From NCBI GenBank assembly GCA_900767025.1, contig CAAFXS010000097.1:1-37123 (forward strand): 37,123 bases of DNA. The letters are read 5' to 3'. The first letter of the stretch is position 1, and each line of letters begins with the position of its first letter. The DNA is from Clostridia bacterium (GTDB lineage Bacteria; Bacillota; Clostridia; Oscillospirales; Acutalibacteraceae). Of the stretch, positions 1 through 7,931 are shown piece after piece. Made by a program: the position numbers and the translations under genes. Below the pieces are notes generated by a model. The model searched no databases, was not told the DNA's origin, and saw only the letters and a program-made list of their open reading frames with translations.

Positions 1-1
1 C

Positions 2-40
2 TTGCGATAATTGCTGTACGATGGTACCGCTTTATCGCAA
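2..40. other. Hairpin at the window edge
   Basis: Nine bases at 2-10 (TTGCGATAA) are complementary to 32-40, with a 21-base loop that contains a GGTACC palindrome. There is no T-run on the 3' side in either direction that would make it a normal terminator. It may belong to a gene or repeat cut off by the window start. No coding region is visible in 1-234. Confidence 0.35.
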
Positions 41-56
41 AAAACGAAAAGTGCCT

Positions 57-91
57 AAAAATAGCTTGGACTCGATGTCCAAGCTATTTTT
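57..91. terminator. Bidirectional intrinsic terminator
   Basis: A perfect 15-bp stem (57-71 with 77-91) around a TCGAT loop, with AAAAA on the left arm and TTTTT on the right arm, so it can stop transcription in both directions. It lies about 145 bases beyond the stop codon of the minus-strand membrane-protein gene at 235 and probably separates that operon from whatever lies left of the window. Confidence 0.75.
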
Positions 92-93
92 CA

Positions 94-145
94 ATCCCTC
101 CGTCAACACGATGTGTTGCCACCTCCCTTTACACAAGGGAGGCTC
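94..145. repeat. Probable dispersed intergenic repeat (double hairpin)
   Basis: Two adjacent perfect hairpins: CAACAC/GTGTTG (104-109/113-118) and CCTCCCTT/AAGGGAGG (122-129/135-142), preceded by a CCCTCCG box. From memory, blocks of this form (a CCCTCCG box followed by a CCTCCCTT...AAGGGAGG hairpin) recur in intergenic regions of gut Clostridia, but only one copy is present here, so the repeat status is recollection rather than something the window shows. Confidence 0.5.
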
Positions 146-178
146 AATAAGGTTTGTTTGATTTTATTTCAGGCGTGG

Positions 179-230
179 TTCAGACCACTTTATCGACAGT
201 CTGAATCCCTGTGACAAAGTCACAGGGATT
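179..230. terminator. Tandem hairpins after the HAAS membrane-protein gene
   Basis: A 7-bp stem (179-185 with 199-205) is followed by a perfect 12-bp stem AATCCCTGTGAC/GTCACAGGGATT (204-215 with 219-230, loop AAA). The second hairpin begins 5 bases past the minus-strand stop codon at 235-237. Its T-rich tail (TTTCTTTT) is on the plus-strand side, so it is a better terminator for rightward transcripts. For the minus-strand gene it may act as a 3'-end stabiliser. Confidence 0.5.
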
Positions 231-234
231 TCTT

Positions 235-2412
235 TTAGCGTGAATGTGTTTCCACACGGTCATCCTGCGGGTCATAAAAAACCATTTCGCCGTTTTCGTC
301 CCAGCTGGTTTCAAATGCCCTTGTGTACTTTTCACCGCTTGGGGAAACATATTTCTTCAAGCCATCGTTATATTTTATTGTGTATTTCTTATCAATGATT
401 AGATAGCCGTTTTCATTGATATAGCAAATTTCAGGCTTGTAAAAATTGCCCTTTCTGTCGGTAATATAATACTCCTTTGTATTGCCCACAGTGCCGGTTT
501 TATCCTCAATGGTTTTGCAGTAATAATAATATCTGCTACCGTCGGAGGTAAAATACGGAACATAATCCGGGTCGAGATAATAACCGCCGTTGCGGTCAAA
601 AAAGCCTGAATTTATCCTAACCTTTTTCTGCCCGTCGCCGCCGTCATAATTTGTCTGTGTATGACCGTCGGTAAGGGTGATATAGTCAAAGCTCTCTTTG
701 TCCGACCAATAAACAAGCATTCCCGTTCCCGAGGTAGTTAGCAATTCAAAACACCAGCCATCAAAGCAATATTTTATGCTTGAATCATAATACTGGTCAA
801 AATCAATATCGTCAAAATAACTGCCCAGCCTGCTCATGGACTTTTTATACTCTTCTTTTGAAATTTCGGGCATTTCGATTTTACATCCTGTCAGCTTTGC
901 TATTTCCTGCGGAGTTGCTTTCGGATGCTCCTTGCGTATTTCAGCAGTTTTCAGCACCTCATCGTACGTTTCGGCTGCTTTGCCGTACATCGAAAACGCT
1001 GTTTTCTGCTCTTCCCTGTTATAATCTCCGTCACCCACAATATATTTGAATTTATAGCTGCGCATTTCATACTCTTCCATATGATAGCTCACAAGCAGTG
1101 ACGCAGGTACAAATTTTTTGTAAAGCTCATATTTTTCATTACGGTTAAGCTTGGTGCTTTCGTAATTACAAAATTCCTGTTCACTGCCTCCGCTATACTG
1201 CAGGAAGGAGGTTGAAATTTTATTGAATTTTTTGCCGTAGGCTGTTGTATCAGCATAAAAATACACCGTGCAAAAGCATTGCTCCTGATAAGCGGCCTCA
1301 ACAGTAACCGACAACATCTCATCCAAATGATCCGACACATAACCGTATAAGAACGCAAAATCAGAATTTTCCTGTGCTTTTTTCTTGCTTTCTTCGTAGT
1401 TTTCCCTGTACTGCTTTGTTAGCTCCTCACGGGTTTTAACCTCATTAAATCCAATTTCGATAATTCCCAAATTACCCGTATAGGTATAGCCTATTGTTTC
1501 GCCCTCTAAATTAATTCTTGGTTCAAACTCAAGGTCGCCCTTTGACAAATAGTCAATTATTTCCTCCTTGGTGTTGCACTTTTCCGTCATATCAATAACA
1601 TAGTTATACTCGTGCTCATAGCTGTTTTGAACCTCCTTAACATCAAAAAAGCATTTAACACCAAACAAAACAGAGCCTGCCAGAAAAACCAAAGCAAAAA
1701 ATGCACAAAGACCCGTGATAAAATGATTGATTTTGTTATCCGTTCTGGTATTGCAAAGTGCTCTGACCTTCAGCAGATAAATCAGGGAAAACACTGCGGT
1801 TATTACGGCAACTGCCATAACGACACATACACAGCCGATTATTTTTTCCTCCTGGGGATAAGCGTTAAATCCCTGAATTTTTGCTTTAAAAATAAAGTCA
1901 ATTAAGTTTTGAACACTTCTGTTCATCCTTGAATCAAGCTTAAGGCAAATAAAATAGTTAAATACACCTGCTCCTGCAATTACAAAAAACGAAAGTATTT
2001 TCGGAAAAATATGGGTCCTTATGTGAGAAAAATAAGTAAACCCAAAGCCCAGTGAGGCAGAAAGGCAAAAGGCAGAAAGAACTGCTCCTGCCATTGCACC
2101 GTCGTCAAAGGCGTACTGACCCAGGAGGTAATACAACGCCCCAAGTATTCCTCCTATAATAACAGTTAAAGCAATATCCAAAAATGGATTATAAAAAGAA
2201 TTATGAAGCTCACCGAACTGCGTGCACACTTCCTCGGCGTCGCCCATTGCCTCCGTTGCCTTATCCTCCGACACATCGGCATCATAGCCTATTTCAACAA
2301 GAAAATCGGTTTTTTCGTCAATATGCTGTTCAAGCTCTGCCGAAACCGATTTTTTCGAGTGAAAATCATAAATCTTTTCCGTCGCCCTGTCTATATATTC
2401 TTTTTTACTCAT
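235..2412 (-). CDS. HAAS/DUF1700-type membrane protein with large C-terminal domain
   Basis: 725 residues. Residues 1-70 form an acidic helical domain resembling the HAAS/DUF1700 'permease prefix' domain that is often encoded next to PadR regulators. Five likely membrane helices follow at about 78-98, 107-128, 138-158, 190-215 and 231-253. The remaining 470 residues are soluble, very rich in Tyr, Asp and Lys, and carry repeated short Tyr/Asp/Gly segments near the end (about 590-700) that look like a beta-propeller or WG-type repeat region; I do not recognise a catalytic motif. The start is supported by AGGAG 5 bases upstream of the ATG. The gene lies 22 bases downstream of the PadR gene, in the same operon, so PadR probably controls it. 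Function is unknown; a membrane stress or envelope sensor is an inference from the PadR/HAAS pairing. Confidence 0.7.
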   Translation of the reverse strand: MSKKEYIDRATEKIYDFHSKKSVSAELEQHIDEKTDFLVEIGYDADVSEDKATEAMGDAEEVCTQFGELHNSFYNPFLDIALTVIIGGILGALYYLLGQYAFDDGAMAGAVLSAFCLSASLGFGFTYFSHIRTHIFPKILSFFVIAGAGVFNYFICLKLDSRMNRSVQNLIDFIFKAKIQGFNAYPQEEKIIGCVCVVMAVAVITAVFSLIYLLKVRALCNTRTDNKINHFITGLCAFFALVFLAGSVLFGVKCFFDVKEVQNSYEHEYNYVIDMTEKCNTKEEIIDYLSKGDLEFEPRINLEGETIGYTYTGNLGIIEIGFNEVKTREELTKQYRENYEESKKKAQENSDFAFLYGYVSDHLDEMLSVTVEAAYQEQCFCTVYFYADTTAYGKKFNKISTSFLQYSGGSEQEFCNYESTKLNRNEKYELYKKFVPASLLVSYHMEEYEMRSYKFKYIVGDGDYNREEQKTAFSMYGKAAETYDEVLKTAEIRKEHPKATPQEIAKLTGCKIEMPEISKEEYKKSMSRLGSYFDDIDFDQYYDSSIKYCFDGWCFELLTTSGTGMLVYWSDKESFDYITLTDGHTQTNYDGGDGQKKVRINSGFFDRNGGYYLDPDYVPYFTSDGSRYYYYCKTIEDKTGTVGNTKEYYITDRKGNFYKPEICYINENGYLIIDKKYTIKYNDGLKKYVSPSGEKYTRAFETSWDENGEMVFYDPQDDRVETHSR

Positions 2413-2434
2413 AAATTCTCCTCATTAAAAGTTC

Positions 2435-2761
2435 TCAGGCAAAGTGAAGCACTTTCTGAACAGTTGTTGTGAAATGCTCAAATTCTTCTACCTTTTCGTT
2501 GAGGAGCTTTAAGCCTTTTTTGGTGATATGATAATATTTCTTTTTTCTGCCGGTGCTTGTGTCCCAGTAGCTTTCAAGGATTTTTTCTTTTTCCATTGAA
2601 TGAAGAATGGGATAAAGCGTGCCCTCTTTAAGCGAAAAAACATTTTCACTTCTTGCCTCAAGGGTTTTGATAATCCTGTAGCCGTACATATCCTCGCTTT
2701 TCAGCACTGACAAAACCATTATAGGAATAGTGCCTGTTGAAAGCTCCTTGCTGACCTTCAT
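2435..2761 (-). CDS. PadR family transcriptional regulator
   Basis: 108 residues from the ATG at 2761, which has AGGAGG 7 bases upstream. A longer in-frame start at 2833 is rejected because it overlaps the -35 box and lacks a ribosome binding site. The sequence shows the PadR winged helix: TGTIPIMVLSVLKSEDMYGY, the wing motif LKEGTLYPILHSMEKEKILE, and a basic TGRKKKYYHITKKG segment, followed by a short C-terminal dimerisation helix. PadR proteins of this small class are usually autorepressors that also repress the adjacent membrane-protein gene. The palindrome CTATGCATAG at 2797-2806 overlaps the -10 box of its own promoter and is a candidate operator. Confidence 0.9.
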   Translation of the reverse strand: MKVSKELSTGTIPIMVLSVLKSEDMYGYRIIKTLEARSENVFSLKEGTLYPILHSMEKEKILESYWDTSTGRKKKYYHITKKGLKLLNEKVEEFEHFTTTVQKVLHFA

Positions 2762-2804
2762 AAAAATTCCTCCTATATTATATATGTATAGTTTTTCTAT
2801 GCAT

Positions 2805-2833
2805 AGATTAACATAATTATTTACTCTTGTCAA
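2805..2833 (-). promoter_or_regulatory. Sigma-A promoter of the padR operon with overlapping palindrome
   Basis: On the minus strand TTGACA (2828-2833), a 17-base spacer and TAATCT (2805-2810). The 10-bp perfect palindrome CTATGCATAG (2797-2806) overlaps the -10 box and the likely start site, which suits a self-repressing PadR protein. Confidence 0.75.
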
Positions 2834-2845
2834 TATAGATAGATG

Positions 2846-2882
2846 AAAAAAGGCACTCTATGAAGCATAGGGTGACTTTTTT
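2846..2882. other. Terminator-like hairpin between divergent genes
   Basis: A 9-bp stem with one G-T pair (2854-2862 with 2866-2874, loop AAG) flanked by AAAAAA on the left and TTTTTT on the right. It has the form of a bidirectional terminator but lies between two genes that are transcribed away from each other, upstream of both predicted promoters, so it may insulate them or act as a protein-binding palindrome. Confidence 0.5.
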
Positions 2883-2900
2883 CGTTAAATGTGATATATA
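2872..2900 (+). promoter_or_regulatory. Weak candidate promoter of the XRE regulator
   Basis: GTGACT (2872-2877), 17 bases, TATATA (2895-2900). The -35 box matches the consensus at 4 of 6 positions and overlaps the right arm of the hairpin at 2846-2882. The gene's ribosome binding site AAGGAGGTG follows at 2909-2917. Confidence 0.35.
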
Positions 2901-2922
2901 TTAGTTAGAAGGAGGTGCTGTT

Positions 2923-3585
2923 ATGGATGCTGAAAAAACCGGAAATTTCATCCGCACAATTCGCATTGAAAAAAATCTAACACAAAAAGAGCTTGCAGAT
3001 AAACTGAACTGCACTGATAAGGCCGTCTCCCGATGGGAAACCGGAAAAGGAATACCCGACATTTCACTGCTTATTCCCCTTTCAGAGACTTTGGGCGTAT
3101 CCGTAAATGAAATACTGAACGGAGAAAAAATTGAGGCAGAAAAGCAAATTGAAAAATATGAGGAAGCAATTGTTAACACTCTGACCGATACAAAAAAGCA
3201 GATTAACAGGCTTAATATTGTTATTTATATTCTCTTTGTGGTGGTTGAAATATTTGCAATTTACTTTTTTACACTTTGTGCAACTCCGTCAGATGCAATG
3301 GGATTACTTGTTGGTCTTATACTGATAACACAGATTATTTCACTGCTATTCGGACTTACTAAAATTGATTTTAAATACAAAACAATTTTCCCTTGGATAG
3401 TAACCGTTGCATTTATCCCTTCTAATTTTATTTATTGGGGAAGCGATGCATTGGATGTTGCTTTCTACTACGGTCTTGTTCATCTGGCATTTTCTTACAT
3501 ATTCATTCTAATAGGAACGGGAATAGCAAAGCTAATTCAATGCATAATAAAAAGACGGAAAAAAGGTCGTATCAGGATTTCCTGA
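2923..3585 (+). CDS. XRE-family HTH regulator fused to a four-helix membrane domain
   Basis: 220 residues. Residues 7-67 are a Cro/C1-type helix-turn-helix (TQKELADKLNCTDKAVSRWE), the form common in Clostridia with a 'KAVSRWETGKGIPD' recognition region. A linker of about 30 charged residues follows, then four probable membrane helices at about 98-118, 125-145, 155-172 and 180-204, and a basic C-terminus (IKRRKKGRIRIS). The start is fixed by AAGGAGGTG 5 bases before the ATG. Proteins of this build are membrane-tethered DNA-binding regulators; target and signal are unknown. It is divergent from the padR operon and its stop codon lies inside the shared terminator at 3563-3594. Confidence 0.85.
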   Translation: MDAEKTGNFIRTIRIEKNLTQKELADKLNCTDKAVSRWETGKGIPDISLLIPLSETLGVSVNEILNGEKIEAEKQIEKYEEAIVNTLTDTKKQINRLNIVIYILFVVVEIFAIYFFTLCATPSDAMGLLVGLILITQIISLLFGLTKIDFKYKTIFPWIVTVAFIPSNFIYWGSDALDVAFYYGLVHLAFSYIFILIGTGIAKLIQCIIKRRKKGRIRIS

Positions 3586-3594
3586 TACGACCTT
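3563..3594. terminator. Bidirectional terminator between XRE gene and PFOR
   Basis: A perfect 15-bp stem (3563-3577 with 3580-3594) with a 2-base minimum loop. The stop codon of the XRE gene (3583-3585) is inside its right arm, and the PFOR stop codon lies 13 bases to the right. It serves both convergent genes. Confidence 0.8.
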
Positions 3595-3606
3595 GAATTT
3601 TAAGAA

Positions 3607-6600
3607 TTACTCAGCATCGGGAGCATAGTAATCAACAAGTCTTGCAAGCTTGTTGTATTTCTCGATTGAGTTCTCGGCGGCAATTGCAAAGAGCTCTTCT
3701 GCCTTGCCCGGGAATGCTCTCTTAAGTGAAGAGTATCTAACCTCACCCTCGATGAACTCGATGTAGTCAGCTGACGGAGCCTTGCTGTCAAGGCTAAACG
3801 GATTCTTGCCCTCGGCAATAAGAGCAGGATTGTAACGGAAGAGGTTCCAATAGCCTGCGGCAACAGCCTTCTTCTGCTCTGTCTGGTTGAACGGCATCTT
3901 GATACCGTGGTTGATACAAGGAGCATAGCAGATGATGATTGAAGGTCCGTTATAAGCAGCAGCCTCCTGGAATGCCTTTAAGCACTGCATAGCGTTTGCA
4001 CCCATAGCAACCTGGGCAACATATACATAGCCATAGCTCATAGCAATCTGTGCAAGGTCCTTCTTCTTAACAACCTTACCTGATGCGGCAAACTTGGCAA
4101 CTGCACCTGTTGGTGTAGCCTTTGATGCCTGACCGCCTGTGTTTGAATATACCTCAGTATCGAATACTACGATATTAACATCCTCGTTGGAAGCGATAAC
4201 ATGGTCAAGTCCGCCGAAGCCGATATCGTATGCCCAGCCGTCACCACCGAAGATGAACTGATATTTCTTAGCGGCATAATCTGCATCCTTAAGGAAGTCC
4301 TCGGCAGCATCCTTAGCCTCGCCGTCAAAGCTTGCAGCCTTAAGAGCGGCAATAAGAGCATCGGCAGCCTCGGTATTAGTAGCAGCATCCTCATAGGTGT
4401 CAAGCCAAGCCTGAGCCTCTGCGGCAACTGATGTGTTAAGGAGAACCTCTGCGTCCATAGCGAGTCTTTCACGGATCTGCTTTTGAGCAAGCATCATACC
4501 GTAACCGAACTCTGCGTTATCCTCAAACAGTGAGTTAGACCAAGCAGGGCCGTGTCCCTTCTTGTCAACTGTGTAAGGAGTTGAAGGTGCAGAACCGCCC
4601 CAGATTGATGAACAGCCTGTTGCGTTAGCAATATACATTCTGTCACCGTAAAGCTGTGTAGCAAGCTTTGCATAAGGTGTTTCACCGCAGCCTGCGCAAG
4701 CTCCGGAGAACTCAAGATAAGGCTTTCTGAACTGAACGCCGATTGTGTTGTTTGTAAGCACCTCAGGCTTTGCATCAATGTCACGAAGAGCATCGAATAT
4801 AGGCTGGGATTTCATCTGTGAAGCGATTGGCTTCATAGTAAGTGACTTTGTAGGACATACATTTGCGCAGGAGCCGCAACCTGTACAGTCAAGAGTTGAA
4901 ACGATAATAGCAAACTGATAAGGTGTTCTCTTATGGTTAACCATCGGTGTGCCCTCGGGAGCATTTGCAGCCTCCTCTGCATTAAGGCAAACAGGACGGA
5001 TTACTGCGTGAGGACAAACCATTGAGCAAAGGTTACACTGTGCACACTTTGTTGGATCCCACTCCGGAACTGTGATTGCAATACCTCTCTTTTCAAATGC
5101 GGCTGAACCCTGTGGATATACACCGTCAGCGCAGTCAACAAATGTTGAAACAGGAAGGTCATCACCGTGAAGTCTGCCAACCGGGTCAAGAATTTCTTTA
5201 ACAAATTTCTTCATTTCAGGACGGTCTGTAGGAATTTCAAGCTCCTTATCCTCGTCAACTGCATCCTTCCAGGAAGCAGGAACATCAATCTTAACAAGCT
5301 CCTTTGAGCCTCTTTCTATACCGTTGCAGTTAGCGTTAACGATAGCCTCGCCCTTCTTGGAGAACTTCTTAACAACTGCGGCTTTCATAAGCTCAATAGC
5401 CTTGTCAACAGGAAGAATGTTTGAAATGGTGAAGAATGCTGACTGAAGAATTGTTGATGCTCTACCCGGGAGACCAACCTCTTCTGCAATCTTAATACCG
5501 TTAATTGTGTAGAACTGAATATCATTTTCAGCAATGTATCTCTTCATCTTTGCAGGAAGCTCCTTGTCAAGCTCTTCAGGTGACCAGATACAGTTAAGAA
5601 GGAATGTGCCGCCGGGAACAATATCCTGTACCATATCATACTTTGTTACATATGAAGGATTGTGGCAGGCAACGAAATTAGCCTTGTTAATGAGGTATGT
5701 TGATGTAATGGGTGATGAACCGAAACGAAGGTGAGATACAGTGATACCGCCTGATTTCTTTGAATCGTAGAAGAAGTAACCCTGTGCATACATATCGGTG
5801 TTATCGCCGATAATCTTGATAGAGTCCTTGTTAGCGCCTACTGTACCGTCTGAACCAAGGCCCCAGAACTTACAGGAGGTTGTGCCTGCAGGTGTGGTGT
5901 CAGGGCTTTCGGTAACATCAAGTGAAAGATTTGTAACATCATCGTGGATTGAAAGTGTAAACTCCTTCTTAGGCTCAGCGGCGTTCATATTGTTGTAAAC
6001 AGCTACAATGTGAGCAGGAAGAGTATCCTTTGAACCAAGGCCGTATCTGCCGGCATATACAGGAACATCTGCAAACTTTGAATCCTTGAGAGCAGCAACA
6101 ACATCAAGGTAAAGCGGCTCGCCAAGTGAACCCGGCTCCTTTGTTCTGTCAATAACTGAAATTGACTTAACGCTTTCAGGCATAACGTCAAGGAGGTGCT
6201 TAACAGAGAAAGGTCTGTAAAGGTGAACCTTAATCATACCAACCTTTTCGCCGCGGGCGTTAAGGAAATCAACAGTCTCCTGAATAGTATCGCAAACAGA
6301 GCCCATAGCTACGATAACTCTTTCGGCATCCTCTGCACCATAGTAGTTAAAGAGCTTGTAGTCTGTACCCAGCTTTTCGTTAACGGTGTTCATATACATT
6401 TCCGTGGTTGCAACAGCATCATTATAATACTTGTTGCAAGCCTCTCTGTGCTGGAAGAAGATATCGCTGTTTTCAGCAGAACCGCGAAGAACAGGTCTTT
6501 CCGGATTAAGAGCACGGGCACGGAAATCCTTAATATCATCCATATCAACCATTGATTTAAGGTCATCGTAATCCCAAACCTCAATCTTCTGGATTTCGTG

Positions 6601-7131
6601 AGAGGTACGGAAGCCATCAAAGAAATGAAGGAAAGGAACACGGCTCTTGAGTGTTGACAAATGAGCAACTGCACCAAGGTCCATAACCTCCTGAACATTT
6701 GCGGAGCAAAGCATTGCATAGCCTGTCTGACGGCAAGCCATAACGTCGGAATGGTCACCGAAAATGTTAAGTGCGTGTGTTGATACACAACGAGCTGATA
6801 CATGAATAACTGACGGGATTAACTCACCGGCAATTTTATACATATTGGGTATCATAAGAAGCAGACCCTGTGACGCTGTGTAGGTAGTGGTCAGTGCGCC
6901 TGCGGAAAGAGAGCCGTGAACAGCACCTGCTGCGCCTGCCTCTGATTCCATTTCAGCAACCTTAACAGTCTGACCGAAAATGTTTTTTACTCCCCTTGCT
7001 GCCATGGCGTCGGTTTCCTCAGCCATATTTGATGAAGGAGTAATGGGGTAAATTGCGGCAACTTCTGTGAACGCATAACTTACATGTGCGGCAGCACTGT
7101 TACCGTCCATAGTTTTCTTTTTTCTTGCCAT
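3607..7131 (-). CDS. nifJ: Pyruvate:ferredoxin (flavodoxin) oxidoreductase, homodimeric type
   Basis: 1174 residues, full length for the fused PFOR family. It oxidatively decarboxylates pyruvate with CoA to acetyl-CoA and CO2 and reduces ferredoxin; this is the central pyruvate-degrading step in Clostridia. The domains run in the usual order: pyrimidine-binding domain I from the N-terminus (VSYAFTEVAAIYPITPSSNM), a transketolase C-like domain, the EKR region, two [4Fe-4S] ferredoxin motifs at about 690-706 (CAQCNLCSMVCP) and 745-762 (CTGCGSCANVCP), then the TPP domain with CAGCGETPYAKL near 810 and the GGDGWAYDIGFGG motif near 964. The ATG at 7131 (MARKKK) is chosen over the one three codons earlier because AGGAGG abuts the earlier ATG and is 9 bases from this one. 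Monocistronic, with its own promoter and terminator. Confidence 0.97.
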   Translation of the reverse strand: MARKKKTMDGNSAAAHVSYAFTEVAAIYPITPSSNMAEETDAMAARGVKNIFGQTVKVAEMESEAGAAGAVHGSLSAGALTTTYTASQGLLLMIPNMYKIAGELIPSVIHVSARCVSTHALNIFGDHSDVMACRQTGYAMLCSANVQEVMDLGAVAHLSTLKSRVPFLHFFDGFRTSHEIQKIEVWDYDDLKSMVDMDDIKDFRARALNPERPVLRGSAENSDIFFQHREACNKYYNDAVATTEMYMNTVNEKLGTDYKLFNYYGAEDAERVIVAMGSVCDTIQETVDFLNARGEKVGMIKVHLYRPFSVKHLLDVMPESVKSISVIDRTKEPGSLGEPLYLDVVAALKDSKFADVPVYAGRYGLGSKDTLPAHIVAVYNNMNAAEPKKEFTLSIHDDVTNLSLDVTESPDTTPAGTTSCKFWGLGSDGTVGANKDSIKIIGDNTDMYAQGYFFYDSKKSGGITVSHLRFGSSPITSTYLINKANFVACHNPSYVTKYDMVQDIVPGGTFLLNCIWSPEELDKELPAKMKRYIAENDIQFYTINGIKIAEEVGLPGRASTILQSAFFTISNILPVDKAIELMKAAVVKKFSKKGEAIVNANCNGIERGSKELVKIDVPASWKDAVDEDKELEIPTDRPEMKKFVKEILDPVGRLHGDDLPVSTFVDCADGVYPQGSAAFEKRGIAITVPEWDPTKCAQCNLCSMVCPHAVIRPVCLNAEEAANAPEGTPMVNHKRTPYQFAIIVSTLDCTGCGSCANVCPTKSLTMKPIASQMKSQPIFDALRDIDAKPEVLTNNTIGVQFRKPYLEFSGACAGCGETPYAKLATQLYGDRMYIANATGCSSIWGGSAPSTPYTVDKKGHGPAWSNSLFEDNAEFGYGMMLAQKQIRERLAMDAEVLLNTSVAAEAQAWLDTYEDAATNTEAADALIAALKAASFDGEAKDAAEDFLKDADYAAKKYQFIFGGDGWAYDIGFGGLDHVIASNEDVNIVVFDTEVYSNTGGQASKATPTGAVAKFAASGKVVKKKDLAQIAMSYGYVYVAQVAMGANAMQCLKAFQEAAAYNGPSIIICYAPCINHGIKMPFNQTEQKKAVAAGYWNLFRYNPALIAEGKNPFSLDSKAPSADYIEFIEGEVRYSSLKRAFPGKAEELFAIAAENSIEKYNKLARLVDYYAPDAE

Positions 7132-7207
7132 TATGAACATCCTCCTAAAGTAAAAAAATTGATAAATTTATGTAGGTGCGGAACTTTAGTCCCACTTAAC
7201 CTTATTA

Positions 7208-7236
7208 ATTATATCACCTCGATTATGTAAATTCAA
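7208..7236 (-). promoter_or_regulatory. Sigma-A promoter of the PFOR gene
   Basis: On the minus strand TTGAAT (7231-7236), a 17-base spacer and a perfect TATAAT (7208-7213). The leader is about 70 bases and ends in TAGGAGG ahead of the PFOR start; I see no recognisable riboswitch in it. Confidence 0.8.
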
Positions 7237-7245
7237 CAACAAATT

Positions 7246-7276
7246 AAAAAAGCAGACAAGAAATTCCTGCCTGCTT
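7246..7276 (-). terminator. Terminator of the nadE/lipoprotein operon
   Basis: On the minus strand an 11-13 bp stem with two or three G-T pairs (7264-7276 with 7250-7262) is followed by TTTTTAATTT. It begins 12 bases past the lipoprotein stop codon and ends before the PFOR promoter. Confidence 0.7.
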
Positions 7277-7288
7277 AATTTATTACCG

Positions 7289-7924
7289 TTAATCCATACC
7301 GCCGTCAAGTCTTTCAACACCTGTATAAAGGTTGATTGTTGTTTCACTTTCCGTGCCTTTAATGACAAATTTGCTCTGGAGCAAATCAATACCCTCAACA
7401 GTAATGCGGATATCCACATCGCCTGTCAGATTATCCTTGATTTCATACTCTCTTTTCTGGTCGGCAGTGTCAAGAGTGATATCCTCTTTAACCAGCTCCT
7501 TATACTTTTTGTCATCATCCTTTGAGAGCTTATACTCAATTTTTACGGAAGTGTTTTTGCTTTCGTAATACGGATAAACAACGGCAAATTTAATCTTACG
7601 CTTTGTAGTCTTTTCGGGCTTGGTTGTGGTGATTGTAGTCTTTTTAGCTGTTGTTTTTTCGCCACTGTTACCTTTTGTTGTGGTTTTTCCTTTTTCGGCG
7701 GTGGTATTAGTTTTGCCGCCGGCGGTAGTGCTTTTCTTACCGTTTTCCGATGTTGCTTCAGTCACAACCTCGGTAACGGCGTTTCCGTTTTCGTCGGTAA
7801 CCTGTTCGCCGTTTTCATCGGTAACGGGAATTGTTACAACTGTGTCCGTATATTCCTTTGAGCTGCAGGCTGAAAGTGCAAACACCATAACAGCCACAAG
7901 GATAATTGCAATTAATTTTTTCAT
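7289..7924 (-). CDS. Putative lipoprotein with Thr/Lys-rich linker
   Basis: 211 residues from the ATG at 7924, which has AGGAGG 11 bases upstream inside the end of nadE; longer upstream reading frames are nadE in another frame. A lipoprotein signal peptide is clear: basic MKK, hydrophobic core, and a lipobox LSAC with Cys20, so it is expected to be lipidated by the Lgt encoded at 22171-23097. Residues 30-60 are acidic (two copies of VTDENG), residues 63-110 are a low-complexity Thr/Lys linker, and residues 110-211 form a predicted beta-rich domain. I do not recognise the domain. It is only 7 bases downstream of nadE and so co-transcribed, but nothing links it functionally to NAD synthesis. 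Confidence 0.75.
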   Translation of the reverse strand: MKKLIAIILVAVMVFALSACSSKEYTDTVVTIPVTDENGEQVTDENGNAVTEVVTEATSENGKKSTTAGGKTNTTAEKGKTTTKGNSGEKTTAKKTTITTTKPEKTTKRKIKFAVVYPYYESKNTSVKIEYKLSKDDDKKYKELVKEDITLDTADQKREYEIKDNLTGDVDIRITVEGIDLLQSKFVIKGTESETTINLYTGVERLDGGMD

Positions 7925-7931
7925 ATCTATT

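Noticed and set aside
2762..2833. Longer start for the PadR gene (24 extra residues).
   Set aside because: The extension runs through the predicted -10 and -35 boxes and has no ribosome binding site, while the internal ATG at 2761 has AGGAGG.
3600..6803. Several minus-strand and plus-strand frames of 60-140 codons inside the PFOR gene.
   Set aside because: They are shadows of the 1174-residue PFOR frame and have no start signals.
7132..7207. Possible riboswitch or redox (Rex) operator in the PFOR leader.
   Set aside because: Only a weak imperfect stem is present, and no TTGTGA-type palindrome of adequate quality could be seen.
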